Source of the DNA: Zopfochytrium polystomum
Taxonomy: Eukaryota; Chytridiomycota; Chytridiomycetes; Chytridiales; Chytridiaceae
Assembly (NCBI GenBank): GCA_025765615.1
Contig: JAIVFJ010000076.1
Location: forward strand, 212,335 to 276,334
Direction: 5' to 3'
Length of the DNA stretch: 64,000 nucleotides
Positions within the stretch are counted from its first letter, which is position 1. Each line of letters opens with the position of its first letter. This document shows, one piece after another, positions 34,391 to 45,943 of this stretch. A program made the position numbers and the translations under genes. The notes beneath the pieces were generated by a model that saw nothing but the letters and a program-made list of their open reading frames with translations, was not told the origin of the DNA and did not search any database.

Positions 34391-34989
34391 CACGTCAGAT
34401 CCACCGCCCTCCTCGACTTCTTCCTGCAGTATCTGCCCCGCGACCAATTGGAATACGATGTTCATGCGATGGATGAGCCTCACTCCGTAGACATGCCTCA
34501 GTGGTGGAAAGACAGCGGCTGGATTTCGGATACTCGGCTGCTGCGATTGCGTTGGCTCGCGCAAATGGACGGATCGACCTCCTGCAGGGGTGGAAGAACA
34601 GCGAACTTCCACTCAAGTATGGTACCAGATCGATGGAGATGGCCTCCTATTACGGCTTTCCTGAAGTGCTGCAGTGGTGGATGGAGAGCGGACTGGAGAT
34701 AAAGTTCGACAAGGAAGCGGTAACCCGCAACAAAAGAGATGATGTTGAGGGGCTGCAGTGGGACAGTGGACTCCCTCTGATGTACGACGAGGAAGCAGTT
34801 CGACGGGCATCATACCATGGGCACATCAACGTCCTTCAGTGGTGGAAAGACAGCGGGCTCGAGTTCAAGGCAGCGATCGACGGCGCAAGCGAAAGAGGCA
34901 AAGCGGAGGTACTTCAGTGGTGGAAGGACAGCGGGTACGAGCTCAAGTTCACCCAGAAAGCTGTGCTTGGCGCCGTCCAGGGCCATTGA
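34391..34989 (+). pseudogene. WW-type ankyrin-repeat protein relic
   Basis: Starts with LDFFLQYLPRDQLEYDVHAM and MPQWWKDSG, then shifts frame by one base (~34520) into repeats built on VLQWWMESGLEIKF, VLQWWKDSGLEFK and VLQWWKDSGYELKF, each preceded by an A-S-x-x-G-H-like turn. This is the large ankyrin-like family with QWWKDSG loops. One unit is short (GLQWDSG), and the frame ends early. Frameshift plus missing start indicate a pseudogene. Confidence 0.65.
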
Positions 34990-36263
34990 ACCGAAAGCTT
35001 GCAGAGGTGGAAAAGCACGGTGTCAGTATGGTGGTGATCGAAGTTGGTGGAGAGACCGCCTGAAGGATATGGATTATGGAACGGACACCTCGAGGCAAGA
35101 TCCAGTTACAGCATTATGAAATGCTGGCGTCTTTTTTTGAGCTAACCCTTCGTCTCTAGTTTCTGGCATCATGAGGCCCGCGCCAAGCGGCAGCGTCGGT
35201 ACCAAGTCATGCTTCCAGCGCAGTTCCACCCCGCATCGCTGTGCTCAGCCCGCGGCATTTTTCTCGCCCCCGCAGCACCGCACTCTTTCCCCTTTTACTA
35301 CTGCTACCACCCGCACCTCCCACCAGCTTTTTTCGCCCTGCCGACAACCAGAGGGACCCAATTCCGTCCCGCCACGCACTTCGGCGGCGCGTGAGGGTTT
35401 GCGTTGGTGTTTGTGGGTTCTTCCCCAAAAATCTTGCCATCCCTTGAATCACTTTCTACACACCGAAAAATGACGGCCCCCAGATCCTCCTGTTTCTTCC
35501 TAACCCTAAGGAGACCTCATTGCTTAATAAACATCCCTCGTCACCTCAGGAACAGGCGGTTGCTGGGGGTCTCGAGCGCGATCAGGTGCGGAAGCAGCGT
35601 TGCGTGAAAACACATACGCGTCTTGAAGGGGGGGGAAGGGCACCGTCTATTTTTCGATGATGCCATGCCAACAGGGTTGATTGCTCACTAGGTATTCCGT
35701 GGGCGCCGTTCGCCGGCGGGAGCTCAAAGTAGCACTTCATCCCGGAGGTCCGACACCGTGTCTCTCTCTGTGTCTCTCTCTGTGTCTCTCTCTCTCTGTG
35801 ACTCTCTCTCTCTCTTCCTCGCTATGCACCCATGCTTTCTTTTTTTCCTTCTTCTGGAAGCCTTTGTTTTTGTTTTTTATTAGTGTTTTTTTGGGTCAAT
35901 TGTTTTTTCAAGCCAAGACCTGATAAGAATTGAATTCCATTTATCCTTAATGACACTGCATGTGTGTGCGTGTGTGTGTGTGTGTGTGGGTGTGTGTGTG
36001 TGTGCGTGTATGAGTATTTGTGTTTGCCGGCCCGGTTCCGCGTGCGGAGGTAATAAATATTCAATGCTTGCGGAAAGAAAAACGGAAAAAGAAATAAGAT
36101 GAACGGAAAATAGGTGGAATCGAAAAAAAAAAGAGAAGGAAAAAAGGAAAAAAAGATAAGGTGTTCCAGTCGTGCTCGAACTCAAGAACGGGATAAATTC
36201 ATAAACAAAGCACACGCAAGAAAACAACAGCAAGCTCTTCACGCAAGCAACCCACCCGCGACC
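34990..36263. other. Intergenic with CT and GT microsatellites
   Basis: CT/CTGT run at 35757-35822 and GT run at 35960-36010. CCTAACCCTAA (telomere motif) at 35499-35509. No gene recognised. Confidence 0.5.
35499..35509 (-). repeat. Interstitial telomere motif
   Basis: CCTAACCCTAA, C-rich strand orientation, in unassigned DNA. Confidence 0.6.
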
Positions 36264-37137
36264 ATGCACACCCGCGAGTCCAAACCACAGCCGCCCCAAA
36301 CACCGATTGCGCAGTGGGTTGCGGCGCCCCAACAGGGCCCCGTGGTCAATCTCGTCGTCCAAGTCGCCGTGCCCGCAGACCAGCTAATGCGGTCCGGCGC
36401 CTTCCAGCTCTTTGCGCCCCGTCTGTCGTTCCAGGTCCCCAACCACCCGGGCCAAGTGTTACAGCCCCAACGGTCCACGCCGGCCGCCACACTCCGATTT
36501 CATAAACATCCGTCGCACTCTTTAGCGCACCCGACACCCACCGCAAGCCCTACCCCGCTGCGCATGCTTGAACTCACTCTTAGCACACCACCATCACCAC
36601 CACCACCACTACCCTCCATTACCACAAGAACCCCCCACCCCACCCGTCACCGCCACCACCACAACCACACGCCAATCCACAACGCCACCCCCGCCGCCCA
36701 ACGATCACAACCACACCCAAAACCACCACACCAGCTCCCCGAAACACCACCCCCACCGCCACCCGCGCCGCCGCCCCGTGCCCGCACAACCGCCGTAGAT
36801 CCCAGTGCGTAGCGTGCTTCGAGCTCGGCCATGGCGGAGGATCCATCTGCATCCACCGCCGCCGCAAGGCCGGCTGCAGGCTGTGCGCCGCTGAGGGACG
36901 CTGCTACAATAACAACCTGGGACCGCGCCGCCGCATCCGCGGGCCGAATACGTACGTACCGCCACCGCCGCCGCCGCCGCAAGTAACCACAATGACCGCG
37001 ACGACCAAGGCGACGACGGCAGAGGGTGGGAAAGAGAGAGTGGTCCCGCCCGCGTCGGCGAGGACGGCCCCGTGCGCATTCAGCGTCGAGGCGCTGTGCG
37101 GGCAGGCCGTCTCCCAGCATCATCCGGAAGGGGGTTA
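36264..37137 (+). CDS. Candidate Cys/His-rich protein, gene model incomplete
   Basis: The ATG at 36264 begins a protein-like exon (IAQWVAAPQQGPVVNLVVQV, SGAFQLFAPRLSFQVP). A His/Pro/Thr-rich low-complexity region follows. In another frame from ~36790 to the TAG at 37137 there is QCVACFELGHGGGSICIHRR and GCRLCAAEGRC, a run of C-x2-C and C-x2-C-x5-C spacings that could bind zinc. The two parts would need an intron between them, which I could not place with confidence. Family unknown. Confidence 0.35.
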
Positions 37138-39364
37138 GCAAACGTTGGTGTTCGGCGGTGGTGGATTGATAGTCTTTCTTTTGAATTATTCATGTTTTTT
37201 TTTTTTTGTTTTTTTTTGTTTGCATCAGAGAAAATGAATACACGCGTGCGGAGGAGGTCATCAATTGGAAACTAACGCGGATATGCAGTTCGACGGCTCG
37301 GAAAAATGGGGAACGGGGCAAGAGGTTCGAGGAGGAGCGTGGCGCACCTAGAAGCAACGCGCTTCAAAACGGACCCCAAAAAATCTCCTGTTTTAGCAAC
37401 AGCGCCAAAAATTTCGTAAGTGTCGGAGACGGAGGAGGGGATTGAGTTGCAGGCACTTTTGCCTTTCACCTCCGAACGGCTTTTATTAGAAGGGGGAGGA
37501 CTACCATATTGAGGGAGTACCTTGGTTCATCGCATCATCATCATCGGTGTCGTCGCCGAGCGCGGAAGATGGCCGATAACCCCTAACCCTGTTGAGCCGC
37601 TGTCGGTCGCAGACGACGCGGAGCCGCTGGCGGGGCAGGAAGGTCCTCCGCGTGGTTTTGTGCCGCCAAACAGCGCTAACGAACAACCAAAAAAATAGCT
37701 TTCGAATCGTACCCGGACGGCGGCCGCGAGGCGTGGACGGTTGTGGCCGCGTGTTTTGCCCTCTTTCGCGCAGGTCTGCGTTTGGGGACCGGCGGAATCA
37801 TTCTGGAAGCTATGAAGGTAGGTTCCTTCTTCTCCCCTCACCCCCCCCAAGCAGGTCAAGTTAGGGTGGTGGCAGCAGCGGCCTCTACACGCTCAGCGAG
37901 GCAAGGAAGTCGAAGAAGATGGTAGCATCCCAGTTTTGCCAACAGACGAGGGCGTCCCAGGGGCACAACCCTCAAAACGTCTGCAGCAGACAGCGCCTCC
38001 AGCAGCCACACAAGTAACAGCTTGGGCAGCATCAACGGCAGCGACCAATGGGTTAAAACCAGGCGCTCCGATCAGAAAGAGTCTTTGTTGACGTTGTTAC
38101 TGGTCTTGCGGCAGCCATCACGTTGTCATTGAGTGGGAGTCAGAGTCGGACAGCCACGACGCAACAGCAGCCACGATCAACAGCAGCAGGCACAGCGCCA
38201 AGATCACTTGGATCACTGTCGTTGCTGGATCTGATGGCCTTGCATGGGGGACAACGTCAGCGGCGTCGAGCTCCCAGATGGCTTCTGACTCTGCTTGTCT
38301 ACCAGGCTGTCATCATTGTTGTCCAGAAGCAGTAGTGAAGGGTCCTTGCCTCATTTACGCAGCAACCTCCACATGGGAAAGGCTGGGGGTCTTGCAAGAT
38401 GTGGACAACAACGACGACAACAACGACAACAACGGAAGACGAGCCCTATCTTGATCAGACTCTTCCTCAGTCTGTTCATTTGAGGTGCGGTTACTTGTGC
38501 CGCCAGGGCACAGCATGGTGTCTCAGCTGAGCGTGGAGACGTCTCTGGACTTGATGGGCTCGTCAGTTGCTGAGTCTGAGGCTTTGGGGAGACTGGCAGC
38601 GACAGGGGTAGATAGGGTTCGTTTTTTAAACCCTAACCCGTGGAGGTGCCCTACGGCAGGCAAAGAGCAGTAGCAGCAGCATATTTGGCGAGCTTGCTGG
38701 ACAGCTGGACTGCAGGCATGACAAACTTGTGCCAGGGAAAGGGAACACGAACAGCTTCGGCGGAATAGAACTTCTGGGTTGCGGCAGGCAAGCATCAGTG
38801 ACAAGGACAGTGGCAACGGCGGTGGTGTAGCGGCGCTGCTGGAGTCTGTGAAGTCGCTGTCGCAGCTGCTGTACCTGATTTGCAGGAGAAGTACGGGAGC
38901 CGCAAAGGGTTGGTGGAGGCACGGCATGGTGTTGCAGCTGATTTCTATGTATTTGGGCATATGATTAGAAAAACATTGGACACGGGTGACTAAGATTTTA
39001 TCATTTCTTCTCTATTTCATTTTCCTTTTGTTTTTTTCCATCCACCTTCTTGTCCATCTAACACCTTTCTTTCTCCCCTAGCAACAACATCATCATATCT
39101 ACTGGGGCCGCTTTCAGCACTTTCACAATTCTGCTCCCTGAGACAGTCTGTGTGGCATGGTGGCTGCTGTGCTTTTGGGTTCCTCACATTGCAGTTGAGC
39201 GTGTGACTGCTAGAGCTGTGCTGTGTTCAGAGGCGGAGCTGGACCCAGCTGGTGCACCATCTTAATGACTTTCTCATTCTCTTGTCTTGCTACTCACTCC
39301 TGTGCTTCCTTGACCTGTCTTCGATTCTGTACCACCAAAGCAAGCTAAGATTTTTTTCCTCAAT
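37138..39364. other. Low-complexity and unassigned DNA
   Basis: CAACGA/CAACAA-rich stretches near 38405-38440, telomere-like CCCTAACCCT at 37581-37590 and AAACCCTAACCC at 38628-38639. Several short plus frames, no domain. A pyrimidine-rich tract at 38995-39080 precedes the helicase gene. Confidence 0.4.
38628..38639 (-). repeat. Interstitial telomere motif
   Basis: AAACCCTAACCC, two C-rich telomere units. Confidence 0.6.
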
Positions 39365-41826
39365 ATGCAGAAAAGAGTGAAAGTTGTGTACAAAGATGGA
39401 AGTAGAAGCAATCTGTGTCGCCTGTCTGGATCTGGAGGTGAGCGCACATGAGCATTTGCTTTGATTATTTCTTACTAATCCTTCAAAAGAGTTGTGTCTG
39501 TTGTTTTCAGTTCTCGCACAGAAGCCCAGACGAGATTGTTTCGCACTGTGCATCATGTGATGGTTCCAAAGCAATTGGTGCAGCCAGTTTGTCAAGAGGA
39601 CTTGAAAGTGAAGATTTGGACTCAGATTAAAGTTTGGTTGCAGCTCTGCAGATCCCTCTTTCAGACAAGACCTCAAGTGTGCTTTCAAATTCAGATCCTG
39701 TTGTGTCCAGTCGCTTAGCTGATAAAGTAATTGGAGCGAATTTGGTTGAGAGTGGTTAGTAAACCGTGGGTTGTCTGTATTTGTGCTTGATCATTCAACT
39801 GAAAATTTCTGTTTCAACTTCTCTTTCACTTTTTTCTCTGTTGTTCCATGTTTTTTGCAGGGATGACACTTGCACATTGCTCAAGGATTCAAGATTCAAA
39901 GGGCGATGGTGTTTTCGAAGTGGATGAAAATGCTCATGATCTGGAAGCCATGGATACTGATGGACCTGGTTCTGTCACATCAGTATGTGTTAGTAGTGGT
40001 AAGTTTAATTAATTCTCAGTTTGCTTGCCTTAGTCTGACACATTTTGTAGAAACAGCCCTGTTGGAATCATCCCAAGTTCACCCAAGTTCAGATTCAGCT
40101 GTGAGCATTGGCTCTGGTGATTCCAGAATGGCTGGCAATGATGATTTGCTTGTTGTTGAACATAGTGCTGATTCCAACCAAGATGGTGGGTGTTGTGATT
40201 TAATCGCTTGAATTTCAAGCTGTTCTTCTGTACTCACACATTTTTCATACACATCTGCCCTGGTAGGGCCCTGTTGTGCAAGCACTGCAAGGCTGCAGTG
40301 AGCCCAGTTGATGTCAGAAAGCATGCTCGCAATGTTCATTCAAACTTGAACCCAGAGATCCTATCAGAGCTTGTTGTTCAGCTGGTGACTTTAGCCTCGG
40401 AGCATTCAGCCTTGCACCCTGCTGAGCTTGCTGTTCCTCTCTCCACTGAGTTGAGAGTGCCTGTTTTAGATGTGCGTCCAGGCTTCAAGTGCACTGGATG
40501 TTCTGCTTTGTTTTTGACTAGATTCCGGCGGCAAGAATATCATCTCAACTCCAGATGCATTTGCACAGTGGACTCTATGGTTCCTGTGAAGGCTGCTCAG
40601 CGCTGGGCACGCTTTTGTGGGTTGTTTGAAGTGGAGTCTGGTTGTGTCAACTCTGTGCACAATCCGTCTGATAATGACAATGTGCTGGATGTAGCTGCAA
40701 GGGAGAGGGATTCTGGTCTACTGAGTATGCTGAATGAAAGCGTTAAGAATGTCCGGAATCTCTTTGCAAGTGATCTGGAAAGTTTGACGGGGCCCCCAAA
40801 CGGTATCATCCAACCCTCAAACTGGGCGGAAATGCACCAATGGCAACGGCTACTCTCTGGTTGTGACCTAAGTTTGATATCTTCCTTGGCGCAGCAAGCA
40901 GAGAAGAAGGCCATAAGCACCTCTGACGCTGAAACGTCTCTTGTGCTGAAGGAAAATCTGTTTGTCAAGTTTCTGCTTGAGGCACATGTTGAAGCAAAGG
41001 ATGCGCCTGATGTTGTGAGATATGCAGTCAATCATGATCGGCCAGACAATGAGGCTGCTGGTCGCCAGAAATTTGGTGTTATGGACAAAACTGCCCGCGA
41101 TTACGCAGTGCCCTTTGTTGGTATGATCAGGATATTTCTGCGAGCCTACAGGCTTGAGCCTGAAGAGCTTGCAAGGATACCTGCAGTACAGATTGCTTTT
41201 TTCAAGCACAAGGAAAGAATTGAGAGGCTTGTAAATGCTGAAGCTTTGAACCAAGTACGCACAGCGTTCTTTCAGTTTTGTGCTGCCCTCATCACAGAAT
41301 TTGGTGGTGGTGCAAGAAAACCATGCGCCGCAAAAATTGCTACTGCTTGTTTGGGCGTGGATCCAAGCAGGAAGCTTGCATGGTGCGAGCCATGGAATTT
41401 TAGCAAACCCCTCTCTGCACTGATATACCACTTCAGAAGTGTGGGTACTTTTGCCTCAAAAAGGCCCATGTCACTGTGGCTGGAATGGCTCAAATCGGCG
41501 ACAATAGGAGTGTGATGGGCAAACAGGATGATCCAGCCAATGTACCAGCTCCATATGATGATGATGACCTGGAAGGGCTTGTGATTGATTTTATGGAGTT
41601 TCGCTCAAAGTTTCTGGTGCTGTCTGTCAGCCATGTGTGCGACTATTTACACAGAGCACGAGCTTACTGCTTCAAGACAAAGAATCCTTCCATAAGCCAG
41701 TTTCACGCAGACACTGAAGGCTTCCATTTTGCAGGGAAGCATATCTTCTTCAACTCCTTCAGGCCTGTTGCCAGAGCTTTGGTGGAGGAATTGCTGGAGG
41801 ACTACTTGAAAATTAGCCTGCACAAG
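39365..41826 (+). pseudogene. Recombinase-helicase gene, N-terminal part (OrsD-like zinc fingers)
   Basis: Start exon from ATG 39365 (MQKRVKVVYKDGSRSN), then Ser/Asp-rich exons (ADKVIGANLVESG; VFEVDENAHDLEAMDTDG) with good splice signals, then a long exon from ~40265. It opens with LLCKHCKAAVSPVDVRKHAR and NVH, a C-x2-C...H-x4-H finger, and later FKCTGCSALFLTRFRRQEYH, the paired fingers of the OrsD-like family often found in front of fungal RecQ-like helicases. Lesions: an in-frame TAA at ~39628 and a frame change at ~41440-41500 (an intron there cannot be excluded). The frame is then open to the LTR junction at 41827 (ALVEELLEDYLKISLHK). Confidence 0.7.
41822..41826 (+). repeat. Target-site duplication, left
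   Basis: ACAAG, repeated at 47220-47224, flanking the retrotransposon. Confidence 0.95.
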
Positions 41827-42223
41827 TGTCAGGAACAGGGCAGGACAGGACAAGGCAGACAAGGAACTGAGAGGAGTGATGATTGTATTGGAAACAATAA
41901 TTCACTTGAGGGATGGGACAGGTCCCCCATCCCCCTTTTATACCTTTTGAGAGTGTTCCTTGTCAAGACTCCAAGAAAGTTCCAGAAAGAGCAATTAGTA
42001 ATACAATGATACCAATGATACCAATGACAACAAGACAAGTCAGGAAAGCAAAGAAGGTTCCAGAAGGTTCCACAAGGTTCCATGAAGGAATGTTCTAGAA
42101 GGTCCCAGAAGGTTCCAGAAGGTTCCATGAAGGAATGTTCTAGAAGGTTCCAGAAGGTTCCAGAAGGTTCCATGAAGGAATGTTCTAGAAGGTTTAGAGG
42201 TTTCCAGAGGGTGATTCATAACA
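41827..42223 (-). repeat. 3' LTR
   Basis: Same sequence as the 5' LTR except one visible base. Contains the heat-shock-element array (42053-42190). Confidence 0.95.
42053..42190 (-). promoter_or_regulatory. Heat-shock-element array in 3' LTR
   Basis: Tandem, alternating GAA and TTC pentamers as in the 5' LTR copy. Confidence 0.75.
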
Positions 42224-45200
42224 TCATCTCCCCCTTTTAGGCCTCTTCTGCAACTTGGTGGGGTACCTGGTCTTGAACTCGAGGAGAAGGTCTTGGCAGT
42301 GAGTGAGGTTTGACTCAGGCTCCCAGGTGTTGTCAGCATCTGAGTAACCTTTCCACTTAACAAGGAACTTGAGTGTTCTTCCAAACCACTTGGCATCCAA
42401 GATTTGTTCAACCTCAAATTCCTCTTCAACTTCTACCTCAACTGGAGGAGGAGGAGGAACAACTCTGCCTGGAATGGAATTGGCCACAAACTTCTCTAAA
42501 AGGCTGACATGGAAAACTGGGTGGATCTTCATGGATGCAGGGAGATCCAGCTTGAAGGTGACTGGATTGATTTGCTCCAAGATCTTGAAAGGACCCAACT
42601 TGAGGTTGTCTAGCTTGGGACTTGGTCTTTTGGTCTGCAAGTTCTTCCTCAGAAGCCAAACTTGCTGACCCACAGCAAGGTCATGGTCCATTCTGTGAGT
42701 GTTGGCAAATCTTGAGGCATCTTCTTGGGCTTGCTTCAGGGTGGAGTCCAGGAAGGAGTTGATGATCTTGAGCTTATGTAAGTGTGAAGCCGCAGCAGGA
42801 GCTTGGACATTGGATAGGGTCTCTTGTCCCAGAAGATCTCCTCTTGGATTGAAGCCATAGGTTGCAAAGAAAGGAGATAGCTGGGTGCTTGAGTGGAGAG
42901 AATTGTTGAGAGCAAATTCTGCCAGTGGAAGGAGGGTGGGCCAATCATCCTGTTGATAGCTGACATAGCACCTCAAATACTGCTCCAGAGTCTGGTTTGT
43001 TCTTTCTGTTTGTCCATCAGTCTGAGGGTGATAAGCAGTTGACAGTTGAGACTTGATTCCAAGGGCTGCTGTGAGTGCTTTCCAAAATTGAGATCTGAAC
43101 TGTGGTCCTCTGTCACTGACGATTGACTGAGGCAGCCCATGGAGCCTGAATATGTGCTGCAAAAACAGGTCTGCTGTTCCTTGTGCATCTATATTCTCAG
43201 TGCAGGGGATGAAATGGGCCAACTTTGTCCTTCTGCAGATGACAACAAGGATAGAGTCAAATCCATGGGATGGGGGCAGTTTCACAATGAAGTCCATGGA
43301 TATTGATGACCAAGGGCTGGTGGCAATTGGGAGGGGCTCCAGAAGTCCATAGGGCTTGTGTCTGCTGGATTTGTTTCTTTGACAGGTTTCACAGCTGCTG
43401 ACATAGTTCTTGATGTACTTCCTCATGCCTGGCCAGTAGAAGTCTCTGGAAACAAGCTCATATGTCTTGTGCTCTCCTGGGTGTCCAGCTGTTGCTGCAT
43501 CATGCCTTGTCTTGAGTATCTCAAGTTTTTCCTCTTCTTGGCTGATTTGAATCTTGTGAGGCTTGGGGTCCTTGGAAATAGCATGGGCCCACACACTGTC
43601 AGGAAGCAATGAAAGGTGTGTCTTGGATGGTGGGGTGAAACCATCTCCCCCTTCAGGTGCAAGGTCTGTTCTTCTTGACAGGGCATCAGCCACAGTGTTA
43701 AGGTGGCCAGGAGAATAGCACAGCTTAAAGTCATACTCAGAGAGCAGTTCAGCCCACCTGGCATGCCTCTGCTTGAGCAACCTCCTTGCCCTGAAGAAGG
43801 TGAGGTTCTTGTGATCAGAATAGACAGAGATGCCTTTAGAACCAGCCAAGTAGTGTCTCCAGAATTTGAATGCTTCCACAATTGCAAGCAACTCCTTGTC
43901 ATGGACTGTGTAGTTACACTCAGCACTGTTCAGCTTCCTGGAGTAATATGCCACTGGGTGCAGAGGAGCAGAGGGGTCCTGAGAGCTTGGCTGGGACAGA
44001 ACAGCGCCAAGGGCATAGTCTGAGGCATCAGTTTCCAAGGTGAAGGGAAGCAAGGGATCCACATGCTTAAGGAGTGGTGCACTTGTGGTTGCTGTCTTAA
44101 GAGCTAGCCAGGCTTGCTCTGCTGCTGGGGTCCATTCAAACTTGGTGGTCTTCTTGGTGAGATCAGTGAGAGGCTTGGCTATGGCAGAATAGTTGGCAAT
44201 GAAGGTTCTGTAGAAGTTGCAAAATCCAAGGAAGCTTTGAACATCCTTGATGGAATTTGGAGCCTTCCATTCAAGAATAGTTTGGATCTTGTCTGGTGCC
44301 ATGGAGATCCCTTTGTCAGACACAATGAACCCCAAAAACTCAATGGAGGTCTTGTGGAATTCACACTTCTCCAGCTTTGCATAGAGGTGATGCTGTCTGA
44401 GTCTCTCCAAGACAGTCTTGACATGTCCCATATGGCTTGCAGTGTCAGATGAAAATACCAGGATATCATCCAGGTAGACAATGACAAAAAGGTCCAGAAT
44501 ATCCCTGAAGATGTCATTCATCATGCCTTGGAAAATAGCTGGAGCATTGGTAAGTCCAAAGGGCATGACCAAGTACTCAAAGTGACCGTATTTGCATCTG
44601 AAGGCAGTCTTCCATTGATCCTGGGGCTTAATTCTGACCAAATTGTAGGCACCTCTGAGGTCAATCTTGGAAAATATCCTTGCATGGCTCAGTTTGTCCA
44701 GTAATTCAGAGATGAGAGGCAGTGGATAGCGGTTCTTGACTGTCATCTCATTGAGATCTCTGTAGTCCACACAGGGTCTCAGTCCCCCATCCTTCTTCTT
44801 GACAAAAAAGATGGGAGCTCCAGCTGGTGACTTGGAAGGTTGGATGAATCCCTTGTTCAGCATTTCTTCAATGTATTCTTGGAGGGCCTTGGCTTCTGGT
44901 GGAGAGAGGTGGTACAGTGGCTTGAAAGGTGGGCTGCAAGTTTCATCCTTGAGTGGGATTTCACAGTCATAAGGCCTCTGAGCTGGTAGCAGGTCTGCCT
45001 TGGTCTTGGAAAACACATCAGCATAAGGGAGATATTCTTTTGGTAGCTTGGATGCCAGCAAAAGGTCTGATGGGTCCAGGTTGTTGTGCTCCTCAGCAGT
45101 GGGGCTTGAATTCTTGACTGGGAACTGTGATTCTTGAATCTTTGACTGAGAGTTCTGTTCTTGGCAAAGACTGTGAGCTGTGGAACTTGAATCTTGAATG

Positions 45201-45943
45201 TGGACTGTGAACTGTGGTACTTGAATCTTTGACTGTGGGTTCTGTGAACAAGAGTCATGGCCATGACTGTGAGCTCTATGAGCTCTACTTGAATCTTGAC
45301 TGTGAACTGTGAACTGTGGAACTTGAGTCTTGGCTGGCTGTGAATCTTGAATCAAGGGCTTGAGAGCATGAGACTTGGGGGCTTGACTTGAGTTTTGGGT
45401 GACTGTTCCGATTGGTGGAGGTTGGACTTGACCAGTGACCCAATCAATGGCAGGGTTCTGGGCTTGCAGCCATGGTAATCCCAGGATGACAGAGAATGTG
45501 GGTGAGCCAAGATCCAATACTTCCAGATTGACCATGGATGGTGGAAAGTCTTGGATGTGGAGGTTTAGCTTGGTTTCATGGCTGATTTCCTTGAACAGAG
45601 CATGATTGGCAAAGTGGACCTTGAGGGGTGTGGATTTCTTGATCGTAGGAATGGCACAAGACTTGGCAAGGGTGGCATCAATGATGTTGCAGGATGATCC
45701 AGAGTCTATAAGGGCCTTGGTTGTGATGGTTGACTTGGGTGAGAGTTGAATCTTGACATCCATGGTGAGTTGGTGGGGCTTGGAATCTGAGGTGTTTGTG
45801 GTGCTGGTGGTGGTGATGAAACAGGGGCAGCTTGGAGGAGGGTCCAGGGAATTGCCCCTCAGTGAGCCTGGACCTGGGAGTTTGGGTGCTTCTTCCTTGG
45901 GCAGTCCTTGACAGCATGCTCCTTGGAGCCACAGTAAAAACAC
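42224..45943 (-). CDS. pol: Ty3/gypsy Pol (PR-RT-RH-INT-chromodomain)
   Basis: Open frame entered by -1 frameshift from gag. Landmarks in order: aspartic protease IDSGSSCNIID; RT with the PFGLTNAPAIFQ motif and VIVYLDDILVFS (YLDD at 44465-44476); RNase H TLETDASDYALGAV; integrase zinc domain HDAATAGHPGEHKTYELV and CETCQRNK; catalytic core with SMDFIVKLP, SDRGPQFRSQFWKAL and GQTERTNQTLEQ (D, D, E all present); and at the C-terminus the chromodomain EVEQILDAKWFGRTLKFLVK followed by WKGYSDADNTWEP. Chromodomains of this type bind modified histone H3 and steer integration. The true start is the frameshift site near 45880, not 45943. Confidence 0.95.
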   Translation of the reverse strand: MFLLWLQGACCQGLPKEEAPKLPGPGSLRGNSLDPPPSCPCFITTTSTTNTSDSKPHQLTMDVKIQLSPKSTITTKALIDSGSSCNIIDATLAKSCAIPTIKKSTPLKVHFANHALFKEISHETKLNLHIQDFPPSMVNLEVLDLGSPTFSVILGLPWLQAQNPAIDWVTGQVQPPPIGTVTQNSSQAPKSHALKPLIQDSQPAKTQVPQFTVHSQDSSRAHRAHSHGHDSCSQNPQSKIQVPQFTVHIQDSSSTAHSLCQEQNSQSKIQESQFPVKNSSPTAEEHNNLDPSDLLLASKLPKEYLPYADVFSKTKADLLPAQRPYDCEIPLKDETCSPPFKPLYHLSPPEAKALQEYIEEMLNKGFIQPSKSPAGAPIFFVKKKDGGLRPCVDYRDLNEMTVKNRYPLPLISELLDKLSHARIFSKIDLRGAYNLVRIKPQDQWKTAFRCKYGHFEYLVMPFGLTNAPAIFQGMMNDIFRDILDLFVIVYLDDILVFSSDTASHMGHVKTVLERLRQHHLYAKLEKCEFHKTSIEFLGFIVSDKGISMAPDKIQTILEWKAPNSIKDVQSFLGFCNFYRTFIANYSAIAKPLTDLTKKTTKFEWTPAAEQAWLALKTATTSAPLLKHVDPLLPFTLETDASDYALGAVLSQPSSQDPSAPLHPVAYYSRKLNSAECNYTVHDKELLAIVEAFKFWRHYLAGSKGISVYSDHKNLTFFRARRLLKQRHARWAELLSEYDFKLCYSPGHLNTVADALSRRTDLAPEGGDGFTPPSKTHLSLLPDSVWAHAISKDPKPHKIQISQEEEKLEILKTRHDAATAGHPGEHKTYELVSRDFYWPGMRKYIKNYVSSCETCQRNKSSRHKPYGLLEPLPIATSPWSSISMDFIVKLPPSHGFDSILVVICRRTKLAHFIPCTENIDAQGTADLFLQHIFRLHGLPQSIVSDRGPQFRSQFWKALTAALGIKSQLSTAYHPQTDGQTERTNQTLEQYLRCYVSYQQDDWPTLLPLAEFALNNSLHSSTQLSPFFATYGFNPRGDLLGQETLSNVQAPAAASHLHKLKIINSFLDSTLKQAQEDASRFANTHRMDHDLAVGQQVWLLRKNLQTKRPSPKLDNLKLGPFKILEQINPVTFKLDLPASMKIHPVFHVSLLEKFVANSIPGRVVPPPPPVEVEVEEEFEVEQILDAKWFGRTLKFLVKWKGYSDADNTWEPESNLTHCQDLLLEFKTRYPTKLQKRPKRGR
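42227..42240 (-). promoter_or_regulatory. Polypurine tract
   Basis: Element-sense AAAAGGGGGAGA just before the 3' LTR, the usual plus-strand DNA primer. The pol stop codon TGA abuts the LTR directly. Confidence 0.8.
45841..45886 (-). promoter_or_regulatory. Programmed -1 frameshift signal
   Basis: Slippery heptamer C CCA AAC (45886-45880) lies in the gag frame in the required X-XXY-YYZ phase. Five bases later a perfect 8-bp stem, GGTCCAGG (45874-45867) with CCTGGACC (45848-45841), encloses an 18-nt loop that contains the gag stop region. Pol is in the -1 frame, so the geometry fits. Confidence 0.8.

Noticed and set aside
39870..40211. Separate small plus gene before the helicase
   Set aside because: Its sequence is better explained as introns and acidic exons of the helicase gene's N-terminus in another frame.
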